This document shows, in pieces, positions 23,383 to 34,542 of a stretch of 64,000 bases of DNA; position 1 is the first letter of the stretch, and every line of letters starts with the position of its first letter. The notes below the pieces were generated by a model. That model was not told the DNA's origin, did no database searches, and saw only the letters and a program-made list of their open reading frames with translations. Source of the DNA: Agaricus subrufescens (taxonomy: Eukaryota; Basidiomycota; Agaricomycetes; Agaricales; Agaricaceae); assembly GCA_029945375.1 (NCBI GenBank), contig CM057058.1, positions 1,488,001 to 1,552,000 on the forward strand, in the 5' to 3' direction. Position numbers and translations under genes: made by a program.

Positions 23383-23758
23383 TGTCGAAAGGTCTCATTA
23401 GCAATCTGATGCCTCCGCTCTTAGGGTGCAACGAAATGAATCTATCTACTACTCTCGATAAATAAATGATCCCCTGTATTTCGTTCCTACGTTTGATGGA
23501 TATGAATGGATTCTGTACCTCACTGACATGTCGATCGTAACCAACCAAACTGTCATCTCGAGTCAAGCCACGGAAATCAGATTCAAACATACAACAGCGC
23601 ATAACAACACCAAAAAAAATGCCCCTAACTAACAAAAAGACCAACTGTCTCTAAATAAATTAACAAACAAAAAAAAAAAAGCATAAGGTCCAAACACACC
23701 AGAAACGAACTCGAAAAAAAAAAAAAAACCCCCAAAAAAAAAAAAAAAAAAAAGTTTT
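23383..23758. repeat. Convergent 3' region with long adenine runs
   Basis: This lies between the zinc-finger and F-box stop codons. From about 23671 to 23755 the plus strand is dominated by A runs, the longest about 20 nt, abutting the F-box stop at 23759. On the minus strand this is a poly-T 3' UTR. Confidence 0.6.
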
Positions 23759-25825
23759 TCAAAAAGCCAAAACCCCGTTCTTCGTCTCAACACTCAAACA
23801 AAAACCCTCCCTCAACATCTGCCTAAACACCAAATTCGTCTCCCTATCAATCGGTTCCCTAAACTCCATATCCTCAGGCGCTATAATCTCACAAGCCACC
23901 ATCTCAGCCGTCGGATACCATTCCTCCTCATTCTCAAATACCCATACCTCTTCTTCATCACCTGGGCCTCTATTCCCATTCGGGTTGGTCAGTGATACGA
24001 GTTGGGGTACAGTCCTTCTTCGAGTTTTGCGTTTCCATCTGGCAAGTAAGGTGTCTTTGAGGGTTCGAGGTGTGAATGACGATAGTGTTCCTTTGTAGGT
24101 CATAACCGATAGACCGGGTAATAAGATTTCTTGAGGTTGGACGTATTCTCCTTCTGGTATTTCGATTTCACGTACGACGGGTTCTCTGACCTCACCTGTC
24201 GGTCCCTCTATCCATACAGGACTCAAATTCACCGGACCTCCACTCCCACCACTGACACTACTCCCGCTCCCGCTCCCACTTCCACTTCCACTCCCACTCC
24301 CAGGCGATTCATACCCAAACCCATCCAAATTGGGCTCAATAGGATAAGAATACGACCTAACACACCTCACCCTCCTCTCCGGATTCATCCTCCTCAAAAA
24401 CACATCCGACAACCCCTCCACATTCGCCTGCCAACTCTCCAACCCCAACTCCTCAACCCACCTAAACTCATCCCTCATCAAACAAGAAACAATCTGATCC
24501 TCCGATTTCCCAATACTAGGCACACACACCCTCAACTTCCTCAACCGACAATCACTCCTCTGTATCATCTGCACCAATTGCGAAGTCACAAACGTCAACA
24601 TCCCCGTCGTAGATTTAAACTCCAACGAATCCAATTTCTGCGTCGTCAACGCATCAAAAAACCGACCCAGATTCGTAGGATCAGAAAAGACACTGCATTT
24701 CTCTAGATGTTTGAGATGTAAATGTGGTGTAGGGAGGAAGGTCAACGGGCCAGAGAATATCCCGTGAAAATCGAACGAAACGATTCTCGGTGTGAGTTGT
24801 AAAACCCTCAGACAATCATCGATGGGTATAGTCCGAACTTCGAGATGAGCGAGTTGAGCCCATGGAAGTGATATATCAGACGGATGAAGTGCATCTGGTA
24901 AGATGACGTTTCGGAGAGAAGGCGCCTCGGAGAGCATGTACCAAGGACTTCTCTGCCGTACGAGATCATCATCCAAGTTGATCCCGCCAAGAGGGCCTTG
25001 AGGTTGCTGAGCTTGTATTTGTTGTTGGATCTGTTGCTGGATCTGTTGCTGGATCGGACCAGGAGGCGCGGCGCCACCGTTATTCACGTTCACAACAGCG
25101 GGTCCCACTGCAATCTGGACTGTATTGGCAAGGTTATGCAACCCTCCCTGGAATTCATAAGGGAATCTCCCAGATCGATGCAAAATCAACGTATGCAAGC
25201 GAGATAGTTTCCTATGCACACTCCCAAAGAGATTAAAGCACAAGTTGGGAACAGTGGAGTAAAAGGTGTGCCATTGATTAGAGCATCTGTACAGCCTTGA
25301 AAGAATTTCTTTCGGAGGATAATCTCTCCAGTACTGGAGTTCTGACTCGTCTTTGGCCAGAGTAATGATGATGTAGAGGTCTTGACGCTCTCCGGCTCTG
25401 GCGAGCCATTCGTCGAGAAGAGCAGCTTGCTTAGAGTAGCGCGATTTATCGATGGCAAGAGGAATAGTAGCCCATAGTTCAGGCATTCTCCAGGCTAGTT
25501 CGCGCCATGCAGTGCAGACCTGGCCTAGGGCGAGGGGCACGGGAAGAGTGTTGGGATAGACCTCCGCCTCATTGTTTTCCTTGATAGACATCTCCGTGGC
25601 GGCAACCATGATGCGGGTGAGGACTTCGACAGGCAGACGCCATGCGATTGAGAGCGAGTTGCGGTGGTTCTTGAGCGCGGCGATGCGTTCAAGAAGGCGG
25701 TGCAGTAAATCTTCATGAGCGCTGATTTCGTCCTCGATGAGGGCTTTGTCTGAGGTACTTAGGTAAAAGTCGGGCTCGACAGCGAGAATGAGCGCGATGT
25801 CCTGGGTGAGGGCCCGGGGCTGCAT
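23759..25825 (-). CDS. F-box domain protein, basidiomycete type
   Basis: Probably a substrate adaptor of an SCF ubiquitin ligase (binds Skp1); the substrate is unknown. It is a single exon of 688 aa. Residues ~15-55 form a helical lead (DKALIEDEISAHEDLLHRLL) typical of Agaricomycete F-box proteins. The F-box follows: LPVEVLTRIM, then LGQVCTAWRELAWRMPELWA. A long LRR-like region includes LFGSVHRKLSRLHTLIL and APSLRNVILPDALHP. Low-complexity insertions interrupt it: a Gln tract (QQQIQQQIQQQIQAQQ) and a Gly-Ser run (GSGSGSGSGSGSS). The start ATG at 25825 was chosen; the upstream in-frame GTG at 25882 is not a usual eukaryotic start. The promoter overlaps the 3' end of TAF4, 61 bp away. Confidence 0.85.
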   Translation of the reverse strand: MQPRALTQDIALILAVEPDFYLSTSDKALIEDEISAHEDLLHRLLERIAALKNHRNSLSIAWRLPVEVLTRIMVAATEMSIKENNEAEVYPNTLPVPLALGQVCTAWRELAWRMPELWATIPLAIDKSRYSKQAALLDEWLARAGERQDLYIIITLAKDESELQYWRDYPPKEILSRLYRCSNQWHTFYSTVPNLCFNLFGSVHRKLSRLHTLILHRSGRFPYEFQGGLHNLANTVQIAVGPAVVNVNNGGAAPPGPIQQQIQQQIQQQIQAQQPQGPLGGINLDDDLVRQRSPWYMLSEAPSLRNVILPDALHPSDISLPWAQLAHLEVRTIPIDDCLRVLQLTPRIVSFDFHGIFSGPLTFLPTPHLHLKHLEKCSVFSDPTNLGRFFDALTTQKLDSLEFKSTTGMLTFVTSQLVQMIQRSDCRLRKLRVCVPSIGKSEDQIVSCLMRDEFRWVEELGLESWQANVEGLSDVFLRRMNPERRVRCVRSYSYPIEPNLDGFGYESPGSGSGSGSGSGSGSSVSGGSGGPVNLSPVWIEGPTGEVREPVVREIEIPEGEYVQPQEILLPGLSVMTYKGTLSSFTPRTLKDTLLARWKRKTRRRTVPQLVSLTNPNGNRGPGDEEEVWVFENEEEWYPTAEMVACEIIAPEDMEFREPIDRETNLVFRQMLREGFCLSVETKNGVLAF

Positions 25826-25868
25826 GGGAGAAGAAGACAAGGGAAATGGATTGGGGATGCTAATTATC

Positions 25869-25880
25869 GTCACACGTGAC
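25869..25880. promoter_or_regulatory. CACGTG E-box (Cbf1/CDEI-like) upstream of the F-box gene
   Basis: The 12-mer GTCACACGTGAC lies 44 bp before the F-box ATG and just past the TAF4 stop. It contains CACGTGAC, the CDEI/Cbf1 consensus RTCACRTG on the other strand. The identical 12-mer recurs at 27398-27409. Confidence 0.6.
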
Positions 25881-25885
25881 ACACC

Positions 25886-27372
25886 CTATGTATAGCCTCG
25901 GGCAGCGCCTCGCCCGCCGCCGTGCCCGCGCTCCTTCTCGACGACGAACAGCGCATCCCGCATCGTCACCGTCGTCCGCGTGTCCTCCTCCGAGCCCCCC
26001 GCCGTCGCCGTCTTCTTCGTGGGCACGTACGGCCTCGCCCACGAACTCGCCGCCACACTGCTCGGGGCGCTCGTAATTGCTGTTGAGGCTGCCGCAGGCG
26101 TGGTCGTGACAGCTGGCGTGGGCGCGGGCTTGGGTTTCGGCGCTGGCGAATTGGCATTGGCCGCGTTCATCCAGGCATATTTCCCACCCAAGCCAGCCGC
26201 CTGGGTCGCAACAGCATTCGACATTTTCTTTCTGACGTCTTCTGACATGTTTCTCGCCGTGACGCCAGGCCCATCTTTTTTGCGCTTCTTCTTCGCACCA
26301 CCCTCCTCGTCCATGCCCCCGCTGGCCCCATTGCCATCACCGCCGACACCACCGACGGCAGCAGCTCCACCAGCCTGTGCAGCCAAGGCAGCCGCATGAG
26401 CCATCGTCATGTCGGCCCTCTCCTTACGTTCTCGCCTGATCTTCATTTCCTCCTCCCTCTCCACTCTCTCCAGGACCGACAGCTGCTTTGCAACGTCGGA
26501 TCGCACGACAATTCTCCACATGGGCGTGTCGTCATTGTAGAGGGATGCTGGACGATCGAACTGGGTGTCGTTGCGGTGGTGGGAAGCAGCAATCATGTTG
26601 GTAAGTAGATCCTGGAGTCGGGCGCGGAGGGCCAGGGCGAGGTAGTTGACGGCATCTTCTGGGACACGCGTGACTTTATGAGAGGTACCAATAGTTCGCA
26701 TTTTTGTTCCTAGGTGGATAGTGTCAAAGGCTGGTTTGAAAGGTTGCTTGCGAGTGCGGTCTTCAAATGCTCGATAGGCCTGGTGTTGGTCGTGCGAGCG
26801 TTGCAGCGATTCTTCTTCCGCCTAAGTAATACCCAAGTAAGAACAGCAACAACATTACAGAGCGTGCCATGCATACCCTGAGATCGACACCGGCACTTCC
26901 GAGCGCATCGTTCAGCGTAGCAATGTCAGCAGTGTCCACATTGGCCGCGGTCGAGCCCGAGGTGGTCGCGGTGTTGGCCACGGGGGTGGACGTGGCCGGG
27001 CGGGAGACCTGGGACTGCATGCTCTGCGCAGTAAGAGGGGCGGCATACTGATAGTGGCCGTAGGCTGCCTGAGGATAGTGCGAGGAATACGCCTGATAAT
27101 GCTGGTAAGGGATGGTCCTGTAGAGCAGCTGAGCACAGTGTTGGCAGAGAGAGGGAGTACCGACGTTGCATGGGTTCCCGCTGAGGACAAGGGTGGATGA
27201 GTTTTCGCTCGCAAATGCGCTGAGTGAGACACTAACAGGTCGCGGGCCAGGGCGAGGTTGCGTACGTCGGGGCCGGGGTCGTCGCTGTCGGCGCGGGCGT
27301 CGCGGACGTCGAGCTCGGCGCCGTGGACGACGGCTGGGGAATGGGCGTCGCCGGCTTGGTGTCTTCGGGCAT
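25886..27372 (-). CDS. TAF4: TFIID subunit TAF4
   Basis: TAF4 is a TFIID core subunit that pairs with TAF12 through a histone-like fold and supports RNA polymerase II initiation. The main exon (26825-25886) encodes the conserved C-terminal domain: VPEDAVNYLALALRARLQDL, LTNMIAASHHR, DTPMWRIVVRSDVAKQLSVL, a charged VEREEEMKIRRERKERAD helix, a KKKRKKDG basic patch and the terminal VTMRDALFVVEKERGHGGG. The preceding exon gives ADIATLNDALGSAGVDLR, then AEEESLQRSHDQHQAYRAF. The ATG at 27372 starts MPEDTKPATPIPQPSS, an Ala/Pro/Thr-rich stretch. Joining it to SSHYPQAAYGHYQY requires a likely 20-nt exon near 27163-27182 and a ~34-nt intron, so the N-terminal model is tentative. The gene is very GC-rich. 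Confidence 0.86.
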
Positions 27373-27431
27373 CTGGCGGGAGGAATTAAGCCTGGCTGTC
27401 ACACGTGACCCCGCTCTTGGACCCGTCTGCC
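27373..27431. promoter_or_regulatory. Compact bidirectional promoter of TAF4 and NUP42 with an E-box
   Basis: Only 59 bp separate the two start codons. The 12-mer GTCACACGTGAC sits in the middle (27398-27409), identical to the one before the F-box gene, and is the obvious shared element. Confidence 0.65.
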
Positions 27432-29350
27432 ATGGTATGTTATATGTTTTCTGGTTCGACGCGCCGCTGACCGAGACGTGCAGACCGTCTGCCAGTATTT
27501 TCTGCGCGGAAACTGTCGCTTCGGGGACTCCTGCCGCAACGAGCACGTCGCGAGCACGCGCAGCGCATTTGGCAGTTTAGTCCATTCTGATCTCTCTGCA
27601 TTCCCTGTCCAACACCCTTGTCTTAGATCAGAGCTGGTCGAACAATAACTCTCCGACAAAACCGACCCTTGCCCTCTTCACGTCTGTATTTTTCTGTGAC
27701 CACCCGCACTAACGATGCTCATCGACACCGACAGCCAGGACTCTTTGAAATCAGACCTCACGTCCGACAAACCCATATGGCCGCTCTCGACTTTCGGTCC
27801 TGCCAAGTTTGAGCCCAACCTCATCGCAAATCTTGATGAATCCATGGAAGAGCTTCGTCTGAGGGCTGTTATGGCACTCAAGGCCGGCAACGTCAACGAA
27901 TACGTTTGTGTTCTCGTTCTTGTACACTTTATGTTTGCCTAAATATTGGTCTCCAGACGACATATGAAGCGAAAAAGATCGAAGCTGCCAATGAAACTTA
28001 TAATGTACGTCGAAACTATTCAACCAGCTCCAACCCCAACAACATTCACAGAACGCACGAAACAACCTCGGACAAGTATACCAAACCGCCCTATCCCAAA
28101 GCAACCGACCCTCTCCCGCAACCACATCCTCCCCATTCACACCAACCGCCAACACTACAACATTCCCCTCCTCCTCTCCCCTCAAACCCAACCCTTTCTC
28201 TGCGCCTACCTTTGGTCAAAGTAGCTTTGGGGTAAAACCCCCCTCTACATCAACTCCCTCCGTCTTTGGTCAAACTTCGACCTTGGGAGGTAATAAACCC
28301 GCTGGTGGTGGTTCCACCACTGGGGGAGGCTTTGGAGCTTTCGCGGGTGGCGGAACGAGTTCCCTCGCCTCTGCTGCCGCCGCCATGAAACCACCTGGAC
28401 AAAGCGGCGGAGCATTCTCTGCGTTTGCTGGACAACAACCTAGCGCTTTCGGTGCTGCAGCCGCTAACAACACTACCGGTGGCGGATCAGTATTTGGTAC
28501 CGGTGGTCCATTAGGCGGTGGTGCCCCTCCAACTGTATTTGGCCAGAGTCAAAACCAACAGCCTCAGCAAACGACTTCGGCTTTCGGAACTATCCAAAAC
28601 CAGCCTACTTCCGTCTTTGGTCAATCTCAACAGGCACAACCACCACCTCAACAGCCTCAGCAATCAGGGGCGTTTGGTGTATTCGCAAACCAACAGCAAC
28701 CACAATCCGTATTCGGAGCCAGCAGCAGTGGCGCACCACAGCAACAACCACAACAACAAGCTCAATCTTCGTTTGGTAATCCACCTCAACAGCCTCAATC
28801 CGTATTCGGAGCCACATCACAACAACAACCTCAATCCGCATTCAGTACTTCACAATCCGCGTTCGGGTCCACCTCCACTCAACCTCAATCCGTCTTCGGT
28901 GGCGGCGGCGGCGGTAGTGGTAGTGGCGGAAACCCTCTCAACCCTGCTCCTGTCTTCTCAAACCCTTCCAATCCTTTCAATCCACACCCATCACAACCAC
29001 AATCCGTGTTCGGCCAAACCGCCGCTCCTCACAATCCCTTCACCAACCCGAGCACTACCACCACTACCACCACCACCACCAACGCACCACCTCCAACCAC
29101 CACCGCCGCCCCCGCGCCAACAACAAAACCACCACCAACACAGAACCCACTAACAAATCCTACATCCAAACCCGACTTTCTCGCAATCCTCGCCCGCGCC
29201 AGACCAACACCCGGAAAATCCCCTTACGATAAAACTTTACCACCGAACTATGCGGAGATTATACCGAAACATGCTATTGAGGCTTTCAAGAAACAGACCT
29301 TTGAATTTGGGATGGTTCCGGATTGGGTCCCGCCTATTGAATTACGATGA
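27432..29350 (+). CDS. NUP42: FG-nucleoporin NUP42/NUPL2 (CCCH zinc finger)
   Basis: Nup42 sits on the cytoplasmic face of the nuclear pore and helps mRNA export with Gle1 and Dbp5. The ATG at 27432 appears to be a coding exon on its own, immediately followed by GTATGT; after the intron comes TVCQYFLRGNCRFGDSCRNE, a C-x7-C-x5-C-x3-H CCCH finger. Then NQSWSNNNSPTKPTLALF, DSLKSDLTSDKPIWPLSTFG and GPAKFEPNLIANLDESMEEL, diagnostic of the family. A helical segment (YEAKKIEAANETYN, NARNNLGQVYQTALSQSN) precedes a ~330-residue FG region rich in SVFGQ, SAFG and Gln/Pro. The C-terminus (PKHAIEAFKKQTFEFGMVPD) is the likely Gle1-binding end. Exon junctions used: 27434, near 27580/27632, near 27679/27736, 27903/27955 and 28002/28050 (each ±2). 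It is divergent from TAF4. Confidence 0.9.
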
Positions 29351-30300
29351 TAATGTTGCGAGTGTATAATGGAGGAGGCTAGGATTTTCTGGTGTATATC
29401 ATGACCATTTGTTTTCTTTTCATAAATATGATTATATTCGTGTATTGCTGGGCTTGACAAAAAGACCTAGGATGTCCTCTATTCGCATGATTATTTCCTT
29501 CTGATTCTTGCTTAGAGCTATACGTGGAACAATATTGAATTACGATGATGGTGATGACGATGGAGGGGAAGCTGGAATTTTGGTGTATATTTTGACCATA
29601 TGTTTTCTTTTGATAAATATGATCATATTCGTGTATTGCTGGGCTTGACAAAAAGACCTAGGATGTCCTCTAGTACCATGATTGTTTCCTTCTGATTCTT
29701 GCTTAGAGCTATACGTGGAACAATATTGAATTACGATGATAACGATGACGATGGAGGCGAAGCTGGAATTTTGGTGTATATTATGAGCATTATATTCCGT
29801 GTATTGCTGGGCTTGACAAATCTAGTACCATGATTATTTCTTTTTGATTCTGCGAAATGACCCTTCTTGCTTAGGGCTATACACGGAACAATGAACCTTC
29901 GCGGCGTTCGGAGCTAGGAATAATCTGTTTACAGTATAACATCCACGCAGGGCGGTTCGATCATAGCCAGAGGTGAACACCTGCATTAATGGAGTTGGAT
30001 TAATGTCGCGAGTTTTTAATAGAAGAGGCTGGATTTTCTGTGTACCCTAGGTCTATCTTATTTCTTTCTGATAAATACAATTATATTCGTTGTATGACTT
30101 GTGAAAAGCTCAACTCGTATGATTTTTTCCTTCCGATTTTACAGAATATCCTTCCTCAGTGCTTGGGAGACTATACATTGAAACATGAAGCTTTGCCGCT
30201 TTCGGAGGCAGTAGTATGTTGTTTACAGTGCAACATCCACTCAGGGCGATTCGATCATAGCCCGGAGAGGTGAACACCTGCATTCAACTTCTCTCACACA
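29336..30300 (+). repeat. Diverged tandem array starting at the NUP42 stop codon
   Basis: A unit of about 191-198 bp beginning ATTGAATTACGATGAT starts at 29336 (the last four codons and stop of NUP42), 29534 and 29725. Shared blocks include TTCGTGTATTGCTGGGCTTG, ACAAAAAGACCTAGGATGTC and TTGCTTAGAGCTATACGTGG. The third copy is shortened, and a further degenerate pair with the block TCGATCATAGCC...AGGTGAACACCTGCATT follows at about 29960-29990 and 30250-30285. The stop codon region of the gene was therefore duplicated along with its 3' UTR. Confidence 0.85.
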
Positions 30301-30339
30301 CCTCCACTTACGCGGGAACGTTCCTTACACTCTTGTTCT

Positions 30340-31420
30340 CTTCTTTCTCTACTGTCCTGCGTCATCATGATGAAGATCTTGAGAAAATGGGGAATGAACC
30401 CGAGAGTGTCACCATCTTGAAGAAGCAACACCATCATTATCATTATTATTATTATCACACTATCATCATGTTAGTGCATTACGATTACGGTACAAAGTTG
30501 GAGCGGTGAATTCAAATATCATCCATCAAGATGAAACGAGGGTGTTCAACCTCAATTTCGGCTGCGGCTACTTTTTTTTTTTAAGTTGTGGGGGGGGATG
30601 CCACACTGTGGTGAGCGCATCATAAGACACTTACTATAATTACTGAGCGCCACAGAAGCCGATCGAGTTAGAGTTAAACCTCGCCCATACCGTCTTCTCT
30701 TTTACTCTTTTTCTCATATGGCTTTGATCATACTATAAACGTATACACACCGAAGAGATCACACCAAGGTAAGAAGGTCTTATTTGTATATGTATAAGCT
30801 CAAAAGTCCCGGGTTTTTCGATCGTATTGGCACATAAAATGTGGTGCAATGTGATCGTTGGATACCGTATGGAAAGCATAAAGTTTACGGTGTTTGGAGG
30901 TGGAGATATTCTGTCACACACACACTGTTCAAACAGCTATTCCGAGTGATTCAATTACGACCTCAGTAGGTCCTGCTTTCTCTTTCACACCTTCATTTTT
31001 ACTTTTTCATAAACGTATACATGTCCCCTGTGCTCTTCTTCTTTTTTGATGTTTTGCGTCATTATGATGAAAAGAAATAGAGAATGAACCCGGGAGTGTC
31101 GTCATTTCAAAGAATCAATACCATCATGATTTTATTATAGTATCATCATGTCAGCAAATTGCGTTTCAAGGTTGGAGCGGTGAATTCAATAAGAATCATT
31201 AAGATGAAACGAGGCCGTCCGACAAGTTCATCCCCCTGCTGCGACTTGCAATTGTGGGAGATTACCTCCACCATGGCGAACTTATCTTACATATGTTTAT
31301 ATCCAAGATACCAAGAGCCAATTGGGTTAGAGTTGAACCGGCCTCCGTTATCTTCTCCTTTACCCTTTTCATTTGTCTTCGATCATACTAACGTATACAT
31401 ACCCAAGAGATCACTCATCA
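30340..31420 (+). repeat. Segmental duplication, two ~400-bp copies
   Basis: The stretch about 30340-30780 recurs at about 31040-31420. Shared blocks in the same order are GCGTCATNATGATGAA, GAATGAACCCGNGAGTGTC, ACCATCAT with an AT-rich run, TTGGAGCGGTGAATTCAA, AAGATGAAACGAGG, GTTAGAGTT and GATCATACTA followed by ACGTATACA. Spacing is conserved but many substitutions separate the copies, so the duplication is old. No protein coding signal is evident. Confidence 0.8.
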
Positions 31421-34400
31421 CAATTCAGTTTTTTTATTTACAGTCATTAGAAATTGAGAGAACAAACTGAAGATGCCATCACTCCTTTCAAAGTAATTCA
31501 GTATATCACTCTAACCAAAAAAGAAAAACTAAACCAGGGTTGGTGTTAGCGTGAACCTATGGCACATGTACTACTCGGCGGTAGAATATCATAAGATATC
31601 CTGTTAGTCCCTTGTAACGGTTACTCGGGACGCTAGAGTGACCTGCTGACAATTGGGAACCCGAATGGTAATTGCATACCAATTGTAGGCACAACGAGGG
31701 GTCCGACTAGGATTATAAGTGAGAAGGGGAAGGGTGAAGAAGTCATCATAAGTATGTATCATATCCAATTCAAAACGAGGAGGTAACTGCAACGCGTATC
31801 ATATCCGCAGTGATGCATTTTTTATAACATCACAAAAAAATCGCGGCATGTGTATATTTGTCAAGGCGACATATACACATCCTAATACCGCGTCATATAA
31901 GAAACTCGACCAAAATTCGTCAGTGAGAAGAGGGACACACTCTGAGGGAAGAAAGGATATGTGGAATGAAGGTTTTGGACATGAGAAATTCGTCATCCAG
32001 AAGGAAGAATAGAAAAAAGAAAAAATGAGTCAGGAACAGAGAAGAATGTGTGTGGCTTACCTTCTACGCCACAACACGAAAGAGATATATTTTAGGAAGT
32101 TGGGGTCCGAACTTTCCTCATGATCTAAAAATACAGCATCATGTTAATGGAGAGAGGAAGGAGGGGAAGGGAATAACTCTGGTCCTGTTTGTGGTGAGAT
32201 TCACGATGAGTGTTAGTGAACTAATTCCGAAAACGAAACATTTGCTTTCTTGTAGCTCCGTTATGAGCGCGCACAAAGTTCATGTCCAATCTCATGTGAT
32301 GATAAAGCAGGTAAAATTGTTTGATATTGTCGAAAAATGACCAAGGTTCAAACGGGTGAGACCCATGGTGAATAGTGGTTAAATCAATCAGGACGAACTT
32401 TTTACCCTTCCCGCGGTTCCGTTATGAGCGCACGCAAGTTCACACTTGACTCATATGACGGTGATACAGCAGCCGGAATGCTTGGATATCATTGAAGTAT
32501 GAACAGTAAATATGTTGGTCGGTTGGTCCTTGGAACTCGTCTTGTTCGGTGTTTCAATCTGGACACAGGACCGGGATTTATCGCCTATAGGAAACTAATG
32601 AGGTGAAGAGGTGAAGATTACCAGAATCACGGTATTACAAAGCAAACACTTGACTCATAGGGAGTTACGCCGTTGTGCACAACAAAGCATAGACAACTCA
32701 CTCGGAAAGAAAGGCACTCCATTGGCCCTGCCTTTAGCACTCTAAAGGTTTCGGAGCTGGGAAGAAAGTATCGGCGCCATACCCGGTCTGTTGGTTCCAT
32801 AGGAATTTCAAGAATTCTATTATGGAACGGTGTCTATCGGATTATCCATGTAGCCCAAAATTATCTCCTACTGTATTGTAGGCGCTTGTGTGTGTGAAAA
32901 ATCCCCGCCGAGCGTTTTTCGATCCTGGATGGAACTAGGACGGGCAGAAGGCAATTGCGTGTGATCTACCAGCGCATAGGAACTTCCAGGTAGTAAGCTG
33001 CTCGTTAGGTGATAACCCAGAACAAATCACGGAACTAGTCGGGTAAGCCGGTATACTAAGTTGGAGTGGATCTTCGATATTGTTGACAAAGAGAAGTTTG
33101 ACCTTGAGGAACTAACCTCTGTATGAATGCCATTAGTAGTTACGTAGTGGTAGTCGACCAACAAGGTTAGGAGGTTTACCCTAAATCTCGAATGGGTCGA
33201 TTGAACTGGCCCACCCCACGAATTCGCGACATTAAACCCTGGCTACTCCAGCCCTCAAACTGGGGTTGGTATCACCGACCAATAACCTGGGACCAAAGAG
33301 ATGTATTTAGACTCTTCAAAGGAGTTGACTGTAAACGTTCCCAAAAGTTTATAGGATTTTATGAGTCCCGAGTCGGAATGGACTTCGCTGGTGCAGAGAC
33401 CACCATAGTGGTATTCATACACACAACTCTGACTCGGGATTCGCTTGGTGAGATTAACCAGGAATGGTTCCGTATTGAATCAAGGGGCATTCGAGAACAG
33501 GGGGGGTTTGTCCCGCATCCAGTGAGTGTGCTAGTCATATCCAGAAACGCCACGTTGTCGTCGTGATTTCTGAGGTCCTCAACATATCTCCGGCCCTGTG
33601 ACCTTGACAGAACCAGGGGGAGATGTTGATCAGGGGGTGGCGCCGGGCGCGGTCGAATGGGCCTCGTTACCGCTGTTTTTATCACTGAGGCAATTGGCTG
33701 AGAGTCGACGGCAGATAAGTGGATTCCGGGAAGCTGAGAAAAACGTGTCAAAATAAGCAAATGAGCCAAAAAAATTGCGTTCCACACCAATTGGAGAAAC
33801 TTGATTGAGGTGCCTATACGGGCTTAGGAAAACGGATGCACTGGGGTAAAATTATATTATACCATCCTATTTCGACTTTTGATGCTAGAAGTATGTTAGA
33901 GAATTAGGTTGACTGTATGCGTAAGGCGTTTGTCCCGATTGAGTAAGGGGGTGAAGAGAATTATTGGTTGCTGACCGTTGTATACAGCCGCTTGAGTTGA
34001 TGAGCCCTATAGAGCGAAGAGCATGTTACAGCCTTGTGTGATAAGGGAGTGATTCAACGTCCCTCATTTGAATGAGTCAACGAAGGCCACAGGCTGAAAC
34101 GTAGCTGTTAAGTAAGACGAGGGGTGAGCACAGTTCATATTTAGTTTCCGTGGGAGTCTAAGGCATCCCGATGAAACCGCTATCAATTTGAGTGATAATT
34201 TGGGCGTCGAGGAAGTTATCACAGGGGTCTAGACCATAGGGTAGCCGTTACGTTCTTCTCGTAGGCGAATGAGGATGGACGAAATGGGAGACGTAGAGAG
34301 ATGAAACGAAAAGCGGCTGACGAAGGCACGCTACAATAAAATCTCCTTCTGGAACCTAGTGAAGCATCGTGGGGATGGCATAATTTTGCCCGTCCCCCTT

Positions 34401-34542
34401 ATGTGCGACGTCGGTTTTGGGAGCTTGTGGGACTTGGAAAATTCAGGGATGGACAGTGGACCGTTCTGAATATTCGTGGGAAAGTGATGTGACTCTCCGA
34501 AAATGCAGCCCGGAAAGTCGTCGACCACAGAATCCTCGACAT
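31421..34542. other. 3.1 kb gene-poor region
   Basis: I find no supported gene. A local duplication is visible: TCCGTTATGAGCGCNCNCAA with downstream ATGTGATG/ATATGACGGTGATA occurs near 32255-32312 and 32416-32472, about 160 bp apart. ORFs at 33192-33566 (plus) and 33359-33790 (minus) are the longest, overlap each other antisense, and match nothing I recognise. Confidence 0.45.

Noticed and set aside
24131..24706. 191-codon plus ORF rich in Pro/Thr/His
   Set aside because: It is the antisense shadow of the F-box coding exon; its odd composition follows from that gene's codon use.
33192..33790. Two overlapping antisense ORFs of 124 and 143 codons
   Set aside because: Neither shows a motif, and both cannot be real over the same bases. 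Random open frames of this length are expected in 3 kb of non-coding DNA.
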